The notes beneath the pieces were generated by a model that ran no database searches, was not told where the DNA came from, and worked only from the letters and a program-made list of their open reading frames with translations. Position numbers and translations under genes: made by a program. This document shows positions 22,750 through 34,324 of a DNA stretch of 64,000 nucleotides, one piece after another; the first letter of the stretch is position 1, and each line of letters opens with the position of its first letter. The stretch covers positions 162,416,627-162,480,626 of the forward strand of contig NC_053036.3 of the NCBI RefSeq assembly GCF_002575655.3, given 5' to 3'. The stretch is from Aegilops tauschii subsp. strangulata. Its lineage: Eukaryota > Streptophyta > Magnoliopsida > Poales > Poaceae.

Positions 22750-23720
22750 CCCTATATGAAGGAAGTGGCCCACTGCCCTTAATGGGCTCGCATGGGCCAA
22801 AATTCTCATAGGCCTTTGATTGAACGGTTTTTGTCGTGTCCATAATTGCTCGTCGTAATGGGCTGAAATTATAGCTGGGCCGGAATCAACATTATCTAAT
22901 TGGGCCAGCTGACATGTTCCAACTTTAGCTGGACCATTAAGCTAATGGGCCGTAACCAGGCCAAAAGCACTATTGGGCCGCTATAATTGAAACGAGCCAA
23001 CAGTAAATGCTCGGCATTGAAGCAGGCAATAAGTGGGCCCATTCGACTTCATGGGCTGTTAACAGGACGATACTAAGGTCGGGCTATTTATGGCCGAACT
23101 GTATTTTGGGACTTTAGCAGGCCGAAGAGACGGCGGGCTCGTACTGGACCATGAAGAGCATGGGCCGCTAAGAGGCCAAAAGTCAGGTCGGACTTTATAT
23201 GGCCCAACTCTGTTGTGGGCCTTTAGCAGACCGAAAGAGAAACCTGGCTGGTATTGGTCATGAAGAGCATGGGTCGTTAAGAGGCCAAAACTCGGGTCCA
23301 ACTGCAAATGGCCCGACTCATTTATGGGCCATTAACGGGCTGAAAGACACACCGGGCTGGAAATTGGCTCACACTTAAATGGGTCGCTAAAAGGTCGATA
23401 GACGTACATCCTGAAAATTGGCCCATCCCTTAAATGGGCCATTAACAGGCTGAAACCACATGGGGCCGATATGGAGCCCAAATATATAGCGGGCTGTTAA
23501 CGGGCTCGAACTGACGACAGGCTACAATGGTGTCAAATAGTTAATGGGCCGTTGACGCGCCAAATTTGCACATCTCGTATGGGTCGTGGGGTTAAATGGA
23601 CAAGACACACATAGGCCCTATATGGGCTGGCCTGCTAATTTTGACTGGGCCGACCTCTTTCACCTAAATGGGCCACTGTTGGGCCTTGCCACGTGCCAAC
23701 ATATCATAGGTGCCTCCCAT
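22750..23720. repeat. GGGCC-rich subterminal repeat zone
   Basis: Dozens of short units of the form 'aatgggcc', 'gggctgttaac', 'aggccaaaa' and 'ggcccaact' recur every 20-60 bases in both orientations. This is a CACTA subterminal pattern. No ORF of interest is present. Confidence 0.75.
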
Positions 23721-24113
23721 ACAATGAGTGGATGCCATCTGTCCCAACGCTGAGCCGACACGTGGATCCTTCGACGAATGAGAATTTTACATGTGGAAAA
23801 TCCCCATTGGTCTGGGCTGTTAACGGGTTATCGGATCCAAACCGGAACCCGATGGCTTAACGGTGACCCGTTATGGTGGATGCCACGTGTCAGTTACCCT
23901 TGAAGAAAACACTTCCATGACGCGCCATTTATCGTCATGGAAGTGGACACTTCCGTGATGATAATTTTGGTATTGTCATGGAAAACTTCTACGACAACAC
24001 AGATATGACTATCTTGATTCTGTCATAAAATCGTCATGGATGTACATGCATGACAGAAAACATGACCTACTGTGATAAACACGTATCATCACGGAAGTGT
24101 TTTTTTTGTAGTG

Positions 24114-24460
24114 GTGTACCCTCCAAGTCAAGATTAGCGTGATCTTTCCTTTGTTGCAACCGATCGCATGTAACCCTAACCCTACTGGTGTCTATATAAA
24201 CCAGAGGGTTTTTGTCTTTAGGGCTAGAGCAACATTCAACACCCCCTCAACTTAGGGTTTAGCTCGCCTGATCTCGAGGTAGATCGACTCTGTAACCATA
24301 GTATACACATCAAATACAATCAAGCACGACGTAGGGTTTTACCTCTTAGAGAGGGCCCGGACCTGGGTAAACACCGTGTTCTTCGTCCCTTGTTCCTCAT
24401 TGATCTTAGATCCATAACTCAGGACCCCCTACCCGAGATCCGCCGATTTTTACACCGATA
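24114..24460 (+). repeat. Truncated 5' LTR of the plus-strand gypsy element
   Basis: This corresponds to the 3' 350 bases of an LTR that is about 481 bp in the related nested element. It ends ..acaccgata at the PBS. The left 130 bases are missing at the CACTA boundary. A TATA-like box TATATAAA lies at 24193-24200, in the same LTR position as in the nested element. Confidence 0.75.
24193..24200 (+). promoter_or_regulatory. LTR TATA box
   Basis: TATATAAA in the context ggtgtctatataaaccagag. The nested related LTR has the same box on the minus strand at 33810-33817, so the position is conserved. Confidence 0.6.
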
Positions 24461-24483
24461 TTGGTGCTTTCATTGAGAGTTCC
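24461..24483 (+). promoter_or_regulatory. Primer-binding site region
   Basis: The sequence ttggtgctttcattgagag directly follows the LTR end. The nested relative has the near-identical site on the minus strand (33520-33541). The tRNA was not identified. Confidence 0.6.
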
Positions 24484-24505
24484 GCTTCGGATCGCCAAAA
24501 GGTCG

Positions 24506-25581
24506 ATGGCCCAACTATTTGTTGGAAACCCCGTTTGCACCAGGGACATCTTCGTCCCTGGCCAGATCTTCATGTTCAGCAGCCTCACTTTTCACGCCGA
24601 CCTCAGTGGCCACTTGGACCAGGTTGAGAATCTCACCCTCGATTATGGAGGCAGCCACCGGAATTTAGAGTCCAGCGTCGGCCCTCGGGAAATCCCTCCT
24701 CCCGAAGAATCCACTACCCTGCGGAAGAACCCGTCAAGCCCGACGCTTTGACCTCAGATTCGATGGTCACGAAGGGGGCTGACACCATCCAGGATCTGGC
24801 CCTAAAGTCGTACCCCATTGAAGTACCCAAAGAATGTACCGCCAAAGATACAGGGGCATCCCCCCGACAAGAACCTCTCTGGTAGACAGCCTGGTAGATC
24901 GATTCCTCTCCATGGGAATCTCTATCAGCAGGCCTACAACCTACAACTAGATCGGGCTTAAACCTGACAACATGTTGATCTACACCCCGCAGATCACAAA
25001 CCTCGTTGCTACTATCGAAGAAACGACGGAGGGATCGCGATCTCCAAAGTTAAAAACGGTATATACCCGGGTCTCTAGCCCGGAGACGGACACCCGTCAA
25101 GAGAAAGGTTCGGACTCGACCTATGATACGGGATCCGACCACGAGTCGACCCAACTGCACATGGCGCATGCCTGAACACTATGCGACTCGATCGGGATAT
25201 AGCCCAGGCACGGTTCACCGCTGCCCACGCTCCGGACTCATAGCAGATGGGAGTGCCAAAAAAATTCCCACCCACCTCCCACACACAATATTCCTCGGAT
25301 GCGGGAAGTCTAGATGTATGGGACCTGATGTACGTCAAGCAGCAGTCCGAAGAATCGGTCCATCATTACTGGGCCAGATTTCTCCTGGTCAAAAACAAGA
25401 TAACACCCTGCCGAGACGTAGAAGTAACTGAAGCTTTTCAGTTCAACTGTCGGGATGCAGGAATCTTAAATGCCCTCGCCTGTCATAGCGTGCAACACTT
25501 TGCCGAGTTATCAGACATGGTACACAAGTATTGCGCCATGGAAAGCACCTGGAGGTTGCAGCAAATGTGCAAGGAGTCAGT
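24506..25581 (+). pseudogene. gag remnant of the plus-strand gypsy element
   Basis: The first open part begins MAQLFVGNPVCTRDIFVPGQ and includes SGHLDQVENLTL. Frames then break repeatedly. The last part (about 25290-25581) reads a Gag core: LDVWDLMYVKQQSEESVHHY, ARFLLVKNKI and HFAELSDMVHKYCAME. It is interrupted after KESV by the nested element at 25582; homologous sequence resumes at 34028. Gag forms the cytoplasmic virus-like particle. It has several stops and shifts and is not functional. Confidence 0.65.
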
Positions 25582-26063
25582 TGTCGGTGTCAAAACCGGC
25601 GGATCTCGGGTAGGGGGTCCTGAACTATGCATCTAGGATCGATGGTAACATTAGACGGGGGACACGATGTTTACCCAGGTTCGGGCCCTCTCTATGGAGG
25701 TAATACCCTACTTCCTGCTTGATTGATCTTGATGAACATGAGTGTTACAAGAGTTGATCTACCACGAGATCGTAATGGCTAAACCCTAGAAGCCTAGCCT
25801 GTATGACTATGATAATGAATATGTGTCCTTTCCGGACTACCCCCTCTGGTTTATACAGGCACCGGGGGGATCTAGGGTTTACATAGAGTCGGTTACATAA
25901 GAAGGAATCTACATAGTCGGTTGCCAAGCTTGCCTTCCATGCCAAGTAGAGTCCAATCCGGACACGGGTACAGTCTTCGGTCTTCATGTCTTCACAGCCC
26001 ATCAGTCCGGCCCATGGATAACAGGCCAGGCGCCCGAGGACCCCTTAGTCCAGGACTCCCTCA
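25582..26063 (-). repeat. 3' LTR of the non-autonomous gypsy element
   Basis: Starts TGTCGGTGTCAAAACCGG and ends GGACTCCCTCA on the plus strand; its complement gives TGAGGGAGTCC..ACACCGACA, a proper TG..CA LTR. Directly repeated at 33542-34022. Confidence 0.9.
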
Positions 26064-26572
26064 GTAGCCCCTGAACCTGGCTTCAATGACGAGGAGTTCG
26101 GCGCGCAGATTGTCTTCGACATTGCAAGGCGGGTTCACCTTTTTCTGAACTCCAAGATAGTCTTCAGATGTATTGATTGTATCTGGACTTGTATACACAA
26201 CTGCAGAGGATATAATATTTTACGAGTTCAATCCCCCGACAACTTTTTGGTAATATTTGTGAACCGCTTTAGCTGGCCCGTCGCCCCACGTCTCAAGACA
26301 CGGCTTTATTGGCATGTCTTATCCAAGCGGAGATCGTGCCTCCCTTTTTTAAGGGATTCCTCTCAACCCGGACGTGGGTAACCCAACCGTCGCTTGGGTA
26401 CAACTCCTTGGAAACAAGCAAGTTTTCGAGGCCTGAAAGGAGACGTTTGATATTCGCGGCCTTTATATATATAGGGGTACATACCCGTCTTTTACTTCCA
26501 CGTTTGCTTCTCCCTCAACCCCCGCTATCCCGAGTTCTACCACCCGGGTTTCGATTGCTACAAGCCCAAATT

Positions 26573-29500
26573 ATGTCCGGATCCAGCCATCAAGGCCGGT
26601 GGGTAGCTTCTTCCATTACGGAGGGAGATATTGCAAAGCTTCGGGCGGCGAGGTATTTGACTGCGGAAATCCATCATCGGCTTCCCGCTGAGGGATAGGT
26701 TATTCCCACCCCCAGATCCGGCGAGAGGGTCGTGTTCGTGTCCCACTTCCTTCGTGGATTAGGGTTTGCACTTAACCCCTTCGTCCGAGGGCTCATGTTC
26801 TATTACAGGCTAGATTTTCACGATCTGGCCCCGGGTTCTATTCTTCTTATTTTGGTGTTCATTGTCACATGCGAAGCCTTCCTCCAGACTCCCCCGCACT
26901 TCGGCTTGTGGCTCAAGACCTTCAATGTGAAGCCGCAAGTGATAGGGGGGAGCAGGCCGAGTGCGGTGGTGCTTCAATGAGCAAGCTTGCTACCGCCGTT
27001 TGGCTGAAAGGATCTTTCGCCAAATCTTCCGATCTGTGGCAGCAGGGGTGGTTTTATATCACCGAGCCCCGTGGCTCTAAGTGGGCAACTGCGCCTGTAT
27101 TTCGATCCGGCCCCCCAACTCAGCTTGCATCGTGGATTAATAAGGGGTTGGATTGGGGATCAACGAACGAGGTGCGAACTCTACAAAGCCGCATCCGAAG
27201 CCTCATTGAGAAGGACATCGATATAGCCAACGTTGTTCAAGTAATGTTAGTTCGTCGGACCCTGCCGTGCCAGCGACGGCCTCTCCTCATGTGGGAGTTT
27301 AATCCGGAAGGGCCGCGGACGCTTCAGCACTTCTTCGGTACTACACACGAAGGAATGTGGAGATTATTCTTCGGGAAACGAAGGCAATGGCTGGACACCA
27401 CCGAAGATGTCAGCCTGGACTGTAATCATCAGGATACGCCGGTAAGTACCCGTTTGCTGAATACCTTATAATTAGACACCCAGTGGCAAGATACCGACAG
27501 TATCATCCTTTTTGAGGGCTGGATAAAGAAGGTGGAGCAGATTAGGTGTCCGGCTCCCCTTCCCGAAGACTCAGCTACTCCTGTGCTAACAAGGACGCTG
27601 GCCTCGACACCGTACCAGGCGCAAGCAGGGGAGGGTGAGAAGACCCAAGATGACCTTGGTTTTGGAGGTAAGTCAGACACTGAGTCCGGAGAAATCAACA
27701 TTTCCTCGCCTGTGGACAGAGGCGGAATAGGGCCCAGTATCCCTTCTCCAAGCAGGAGGAAAAGGGCCGCTTCCGACGATTGGGAAGGGCGATCTTCCAA
27801 GAAAGGCAAGATGCCACCGTCGAGCGGCTTGGGTTTGAAAAGCGATGCCGTTGAACAGCTCCAACAGGGGGACAAGCCTCGGACAAACCATAAGAGAATC
27901 AGGAGTACTTTGAGAGAGTCCTGCTCCGTTGCTATTACTGAAGATATTCGTAATGCATTCATGCATTTTGCAGGTCGGCACAGAGTTTTTCTTGGCGATC
28001 CTCTTCTTCGGGGAGTCTTCTCCCAGAGATGATGGAGAGCGAGACGCCTCCTCCAACTTCCTCGCCCAATATGGCGAACGACTCCGAAGTGTCATCGCGG
28101 AGGGTCTCTTTTGACCAACAAGTTACGCAGGAGACAGGAGAGGCAGTACCCGAAGGTGGACCTCCAGCCATCCAGGATTCCGGGGCTGACGCTAACAAAG
28201 GCCCCGGACTATCTGGTTCGTAGCCGACAGTGATTCTGGAGACGGGTGAACAGATTCCTTCAAAGGATGACTGTGCCCCCTGGAGCAGTGTCCGGAAACC
28301 CGGAGACTCCTGATATATGACGGGACATGTTGAGGAAAGCATCAGTCTCGGGGGAACAGCGTACCTTGATGGGTACAGTGATTGAGAACATTTTGTCCGC
28401 GAAGAGCGGATTAAATGAAGCTTTTATGAGCCTACTGAAGGGCTTCGAGGTTTGTGACATAATGTTTTTCAGCTATGTTTCATTTGGAAAGATGCGCCTG
28501 TGTATAGGTAATAGCCCCTGAGACTCAGGTTGTCTTCCCTTAGGAAGCAAACAGAGGATCGAAAATGATCGTTCTGAGGACTAACCTGATGAACTTGAAC
28601 ACAGGCTGCTTCCCCCTTGGCCACTTCCCGGACTATGGAAATTGCCAAGCTGCAGTAGAAGCTTGACGTGGCAGGGGACGATCTTGCATTAATCAATACG
28701 CGTCTTGATGAGTCGCAAGGTATGTATTCGGGGCAATCCCCATACATTTTTGTGGTATAAGCATGATGCTATAATTTTTATGCTGGAGTATACGTGGCTG
28801 CAGATGGTTCTGCCGCCGTTGAAGTTCTTCGAGCAGAGCTGGCCCGCACCAAGGAGCAGGCCCGGTGTAGCAATGTTGCTGCCGAAAAGGCATCGGCTGA
28901 GCTAAAAGCTGAACAAACTGCACTGCGCCAAAATGAGGAGGAGATATCCATGGTGGCGCTCGAACTGGAAAATGCCACTGGCCGCTGCGAATTTCTGGAG
29001 AAGGAGAATAAAGCTTTAACGGCTGAACTGGACAAAGCCCTACAGGAGGCGAAGGAAGCGCGATCAGAATCCAGAGTAGCCCGTGAGGAGGTTCGGTAGG
29101 CGAAGGAGATTGTGGCTGGAAAGCCTTTTCTACTACAAACTAAGTTCGGTGACCCGGACTATGCTCAGCTTAACCAAGTGTGGAGTTCTCCGGACGAGTT
29201 CTTGGACTTGCCGAAGAGTTCTTCCAATGCGGCGCAGTATTACCAAGCGCGAGATGGATATGCAACAGAGAAGCTTTTTTGGTCGCAGTTTGGCACGTCA
29301 AAGCGCCCTCTGTTGCTAAATGAGCAGATGTCCCAGTGGGCCAAACTTCATAGGATATCCGGCGCTGCCATGAAGGATGTCATAATCCGGTTGTGGCCAA
29401 CCGAGCCTGTTCCGAATAGCTATTTCAGTTTGGTGCAGAGGCTTGTTGACGCGGTGCCGCATATCGACGCTGTGAAGCGGTCAACGTGCATTGAGGGTGC

Positions 29501-29678
29501 ACGGATGGCCTTTGCCCGAGTCAAGACGTTCTGGGGGAAGATGAAGGCCATCGATGTTGCAACGAAGAGTTCACCCAAAGGCGAGGACCGTCCGGAACCG
29601 GAGCATTATTTCGAAGACGTCCTAGAGGCCGCCCGCTTGATAGAGGGTCAATGCTCGAAAGACATAATGTTCGAGTGA
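26573..29678 (+). pseudogene. Antisense multi-exon gene in a gypsy element, Transposase_28-like
   Basis: The gene lies opposite to its retrotransposon. Exon one (26573 to about 27441, donor gtaagt) starts MSGSSHQGRWVASSITEGD and contains SHFLRGLGFALNPFVRGL, YYRLDFHDLAPGS and CEAFLQTPPHFGLWLKTF. From memory this matches the 'putative gypsy type transposon' domain (PF04195). It continues with GWFYITEPRG and VQVMLVRRTLPC. Later exons give a Ser/Lys-rich linker (about 27535-27970), a coiled coil (28794-29099, with RTKEQARCSNVAAEKAS and ENKALTAELDKAL), and a C-terminal helical part (to TGA 29676-29678) with FWSQFGTSKRPLLLNEQM. Damage: TAG after PAEG (26697-26699), a frameshift in the G run near 26945, and TAG at 29097-29099. 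Both stops sit where Gln would fit. Function unknown; the coiled coil suggests oligomerisation. Confidence 0.7.
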
Positions 29679-30909
29679 GGTGTATGATAATTGTAAAAGC
29701 CAATTTTATAGTTAATCTATTTTTATGTTTTGCTCAAAAGCCTGAATTCCTCCTGTGCGGCCATTTTAATAAAATCTGAAAGTTTTCCAGTCGTCGGCTT
29801 CAGCCCCCTCGTAGGAAGTACGGGGGTGTTCGGAAAAGCATTTAATCACTCTTTATCCAACGTCTTGGTCCATGAAGGAGGTGATAATGCGGCGAACCAG
29901 GCAATCAGACTATAGGGCGTTAACACTTTCACTTAGCCATAGGAGTTTTATTGTGGGGCTACGACATAGCCCCTGGTACGTATGCGGCGTATGATGCCTT
30001 ACATATTTGATCTGAAAGAGATCCCTCGTGTGACACGGAGAATCGCTAAAGATTCTAAGAAGTCGTCAAGTGGTTGACCAGCTCTCGCCACATCATGACA
30101 GTCAGTTTTCGGCTTTCTCTACTGAGGTGCTCATCCGGTTTAGACCAGGGCACAATCGCAGTAGTTCTCCCTTTACTACCCTAGCCGATAGAGCGGAACG
30201 TAGGGTAGCAAGCACAGGAGCCGGGCAACCCAACTATTGACCCAAGACAATGATTTGGAGCAGATGCATATAAGGCCAAACTTGCCACGCCGAAGTGCGT
30301 TGTAGAGCTGTTCGGGCTTTTGCTGGCAACTCATTTGTTCCCATACCGAGCCCCTGGCAGGTTATGCCAAGGTATATTTGTGAAACAACCATGGTACCCG
30401 TATTCCGTGGCGAGACAACACGGATGATTAGTTCGGATATGTTTTGCTGGGAAGTGAGCGGTATGCCAATGATTACTTATGATATATAAAAAGCCACCCT
30501 CTCAGCTATTTGACATGCTCGGGGTTGGAGGCGGAGGAACAGGCATAGTATAGGCTCAAGAAATAGAGAGTGCGGTCTACAAAAATTTATTTTGGACCTC
30601 CTGTCGTACGTCTGCGCCGCTAGTCCTCGGTGGGGGGAATCTTTGATGGAAATAGCCCCTTAGGTGAGTATACGGATCCGGACTCCGATAGAGCCAGTTT
30701 CAGATGTTTATCCTATTGGTCACCTGTTTTTAAAGGATAGCGAAGGAAAGAAAAAAATAAAAGGGAAAATAAATAAAAAAGTTACTGGAGTGCTTGCAGG
30801 ATTTTTCATATTGTGCTTCTGCCAATGCCCATGGTATCTTGAGTGCATAATGATGTATGCGCGGTACAAATTTTGTAGGTGTACGGAGTGGGCGGCGGAA
30901 GCCGGGTTG

Positions 30910-33515
30910 CTATTTTCGTTCTGGGAGTAGTTGATCCTCGGGTGGAGATTGCTTCTGACCCCCTCTGTTTCGTTGGTGAACCTTTCCGTCATCCCTGTCG
31001 CCTGGCGGCCTCCTCCCCCTGTGTTCGGCGTTGAGCTTGACGGCCTGTTTGAAGACCCAGTAGTTTCTGTTAGTATGATTAGCTGGTTTATCGGGGTGGC
31101 CATGAATCTGGCAGGGTCGCTCCAATATCCTGTCCAGGTTGGATGGTTCGTCCCGATTCGCCTTGAATGGCTTCTTTCGCTGACCGGGCTTGGGGTTGCT
31201 GAATCCGGCGTTGACCGCTGTGTCGCGTGATCTTTCATTGTCATTGCGACTGTTGTTTTTCTTTCGTCGTGGCTTTCCATTGCCGTCTTGGATTTCGGAG
31301 GTGCCCGGGTTGCTGGCGCTATTGCTTCTATGAGCGAGCCAGCTGTCTTCTCCCGCGGAAAAGCGGGTCATCAAAGCAGTGAGGACTGTCATGGATTTAG
31401 GTCCTTCTTGGCCGAGGTGGCGTGCCAGCCATTCATCCCGGACACTGTGTCTGAAAGCCACAAGGGCTTCCGCATCCGGAAGTCGACGATTTGATTCTTT
31501 TTGACTAAGAACCGAGTCCAGAGCTCCCCGGCTGATTCTCTGGGCTGCTGGACAATGTGACTTAGGTCATCGGCATCCGGTGGCCGGACATATGTTCCTC
31601 GGAAGTTATCGAGGAAAGCCTCTTCAAATCCTCCCAGCTGCCTATGGAATTTTCAGGCAGGCTGGCCCTTTTAATTTTAGTGGGAGATATTTAATGGCGT
31701 GGAGGTCGTTTCCACGGGCCGTATGGATGTAGAGGATAAACTCTTCTATCCACACAGCGGGATCGGTTGTTCCGTCGTATGATTCAATATTGATGGGTTT
31801 GAATCCTTCGGGGAATTCATGATCCATTACTTCATCAGTGAAGCAAAGCGGGTGTGCGGCGCCTCTATGTTGGGCCACACTGCGACGTAACTCCGAAGGA
31901 GTCCCTTTGCGGTTTTGGGATCGGGCGTGACGAGGTTTGTCACGCCCGAATAGGTACCCATCGTCGCGTGTCGAAGCATGCTTTCGCGATCCGTAGGTCG
32001 GTCTTGCGTGTCCTGCTCTATTGTCCAAGTCCCTCTACAGGTTGTCTGGGTAATCGTGACCTACGTTGTTCTTTCCTTTACGGCGAGGTGGGGCGGTCTG
32101 GTGTTTGGCTTCAGTTGCCTCCTTATCCGGACAGAGTTGTCGGTGACCTGCCGCATTGTGTGACGATGGTACAGGCTCCAATGCCCCGTCATCGGACTGG
32201 TATAGCAATCTGTGCTCTGGGTAGCTTTTGGCTAGGCCGGTAAGGCCGTATTTTTCGGCGACCAGGACTTCGGTCCATCTGTCGTTGAGTAGGTCTTGGT
32301 CAGATTGAAGCTGCTGCTGCTTCTTTTTCAGGCTCCTTGCCGTAGCTATTAGCCTGCGCTTGAAGCGCTCCTGCTCGAGGGGCTCTTCGGGTATGATGAA
32401 GTCTTCGTCGCCGAGGCTTACCTCATCTTCGAAGAGCGGAAGGTAGTTGTCGTCCTCCGAACTGTCGCTGGGCAGGGCCTGTTCATCGGGGCTGGCTTGC
32501 CCGTTTTCCTATTTCTCCTGTTCGGATATTGCTCCAACAGGGTCTTCATTGCTTTCGGCGCCGTCCGGAGCAGTATTTTCTCCGGTGCCATCGTTGCTGT
32601 GGCGTGACTTGGAGCGGCGTTTGGGGCACCGGAACTTGGATTGTGTCTCAGGAGTTTTATTCTCAACTGGATCTCCCTTGTCATTGCCGCGAGCTTTTTT
32701 AAGTGTATCGACCGTCTACACGTCGTATGAAGGGGTGGCCGTCCCACGCCTAATGACTGGCGAGTCTTGGCCTTACTCCTTGTCGGCATCGTCGTCTATA
32801 CCGTCAATGTCTTCGGATCCATAAGAAGGCATGTCGGTTAAGTCCTCGACAGTGGATATGAAGTTGGTGGCGGGTGGGAAGCGAAGTTCCCCATTATCAG
32901 CCTCTAGCTCGAATCGGACATAGTTCGGCCGTGAGTCCCCTATCAGGGACAGGTTTTTCAATGAATTTAGCACCTCGCCGAAGGGCGAGTGTTGGAAGAT
33001 ATTTGCGCGCTGAACTCAAAGATTGATAACCGAGCCAACTCGATGTTCGGGGGCGTGCGAGGTTCGGAACTTATAACCGGAGACGAGTCCGGAATTCCGT
33101 TGACGCTGATATTGCCTGGTGTTGAGTCTATGTGTGGCTCCAACGCCGCAGACTCTGTGGCTTCGGATGGTGCAAACTGCTCCGGATCTAAGGTCATAGC
33201 AGTTACAGGAACTGTCTCCAGAATCTGGTCCGATGACAGATTTAAGTCATGTTCATCGAAGCGAGGGGCAGCGATCGCCGCGGTCTTAAATCCGTTGAAG
33301 ATCAAGTCTCCACGGATATCCGCAACATAGTTCAAGCTTCCAAATCTGACCTGGTGGCCAGGGGCGTAGCTATCGACCTGCTCCAGATGGCCAAGCGAGT
33401 TGGCCCGCAGTACGAAGCCGCCGAATACGAAAATCTGTCCAGGGAGGAAGGTTTCTCCTTGGACAGCGTCACCATAGGCGATCGAAGGGGCCATCGAACC
33501 TTTCGTCGACGGCAC
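30910..33515 (-). pseudogene. gag of the non-autonomous gypsy element
   Basis: On the minus strand ATG at 33515 opens an N-terminal part with GETFLPGQIFVFGGFVL and NSLGHLEQVDSYAPG, close to the start of the host element's gag (SGHLDQVENLTL). Broken frames follow through an acidic linker. The Gag core at 32028-31642 has CFTDEVMDHEFPEGFKP, ESYDGTTDPAVWIEEF and DLHAIKYLPLKLKGPA. Frames break again, then 31461-30910 gives FRHSVRDEWLARHLGQE and a basic linker, ending in a zinc-knuckle-like segment PCQIHGHPDKPANHTNRNYW. From family memory the last position should be Cys, so the knuckle may be defective. No protease follows. Several shifts and stops make it inactive. Confidence 0.7.
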
Positions 33516-33541
33516 AACGGAACTCTCAATGAAAGCATCAA

Positions 33542-34022
33542 TGTCGGTGTCAAAACCGGCGGATCTCGGGTAGGGGGTCCCGAACTGTGCGGCTAGGATC
33601 GATGGTAGCAGGAGACGGAGGACACGATGTTTACCCAGGTTCGGGCCCTCTCTATGGAGGTAATACCCTACTTCCTGCTTGATTGTTCTTGATGAATATG
33701 AGTGTTACAAGAGTTGATCTACCACGAGATCGTAATGGCTAAACCCAAGAAGCCTAGCATGTATAACTATGGTAATGAATATGTGTCCTTTCCGGACTAC
33801 CCCCTCCGGTTTATATAGGCACCGGGGGGATCTAGGGTTTACATAGAGCCGGTTACATAAGAAGGAATCTATATAGTTGGTTGCCAAGCTTGCCTTCCAC
33901 ACCAAGTAGAGTCCAATCCGGACACGGTACAGTCTTCTGTCTTCATGTCTTCACAACCCATCAGTCCGGCCCATGGATAACAAGCCGGACGCCCGAGAAC
34001 CCCTTAGTCTAGGACTCCCTCA
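33542..34022 (-). repeat. 5' LTR of the non-autonomous gypsy element
   Basis: Direct repeat of 25582-26063. A TATA-like box lies at 33810-33817 on the minus strand, and a primer-binding site abuts at 33541. Transcription would run leftward through gag. Confidence 0.9.
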
Positions 34023-34027
34023 TCAGT

Positions 34028-34324
34028 CCCTACCACGAAGGCCAGGAAAGCCCAAGCAAAGTGAGCATATGCTAGAGGGTCGCCCGAGCACGAGCCGGCC
34101 GAAAAGAAAAATAGACCCAGAACGGTCCTGGAAGAATTTCTGGATAGACCATGCCCTATACACTCGGCCCTACTTAACAGAAATCCAACTCACGGGCTTC
34201 AAGCTTGCTGGGTGGTAAGGCAGGTGGCGAAAAGTGGTGAAAATATCCTGGGTCTCACACCCCCTGATAGACGATCAACAACGCCACCCCACGATGACAA
34301 CGTCCTGATAGTTTACGAGAAGTT
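34028..34324 (+). pseudogene. Continuation of the host gypsy gag
   Basis: After the duplicated tcagt the host element resumes: 'aaggccaggaaagcccaag', a basic stretch, a knuckle-like region around 34130-34200 (FLDRPCPIH in one frame), and DDNVLIVYE directly before the solo LTR. Removing the solo LTR joins this to the TFSSNN sequence at 35808, as in related polyproteins. Confidence 0.55.

Larger units (their letters stand above)
18841..24113. mobile_element. Second CACTA element, right part, terminus at 24113
   Basis: The terminus reads ttttttttgtagtg, ending at 24113, preceded by 200 bases with repeated 'cacttccgtgatg', 'gtcatggaa' and 'catgacagaaa' motifs, mirror-related to each other. Inside lie about 1 kb of GGGCC-type subterminal repeats and the gene-like exons. 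No transposase is present. The three bases after the terminus are gtg. A left end CACTAC preceded by gtg was not found, so the left limit is only a guess set at the start of the gene-like exons. The element sits inside the LTR of the gypsy element that starts at 24114. Confidence 0.6.
25582..34022 (-). mobile_element. Non-autonomous Ty3-gypsy element with gag and an antisense gene, complete
   Basis: The LTRs are 25582-26063 and 33542-34022 (482 and 481 bp). A five-base target duplication, tcagt, lies at 25577-25581 and 34023-34027. The PBS beside the right LTR shows that the element reads on the minus strand. By hand the LTRs differ at about 28 positions plus one indel. The 7.5-kb interior has a gag region next to the PBS (30910-33515, minus) and then, where protease, RT and integrase should lie, a multi-exon gene on the opposite strand (26573-29678, plus). 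No RT, protease or integrase motif was found. It must rely on proteins of a related full element, such as the one it sits in. Confidence 0.85.
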
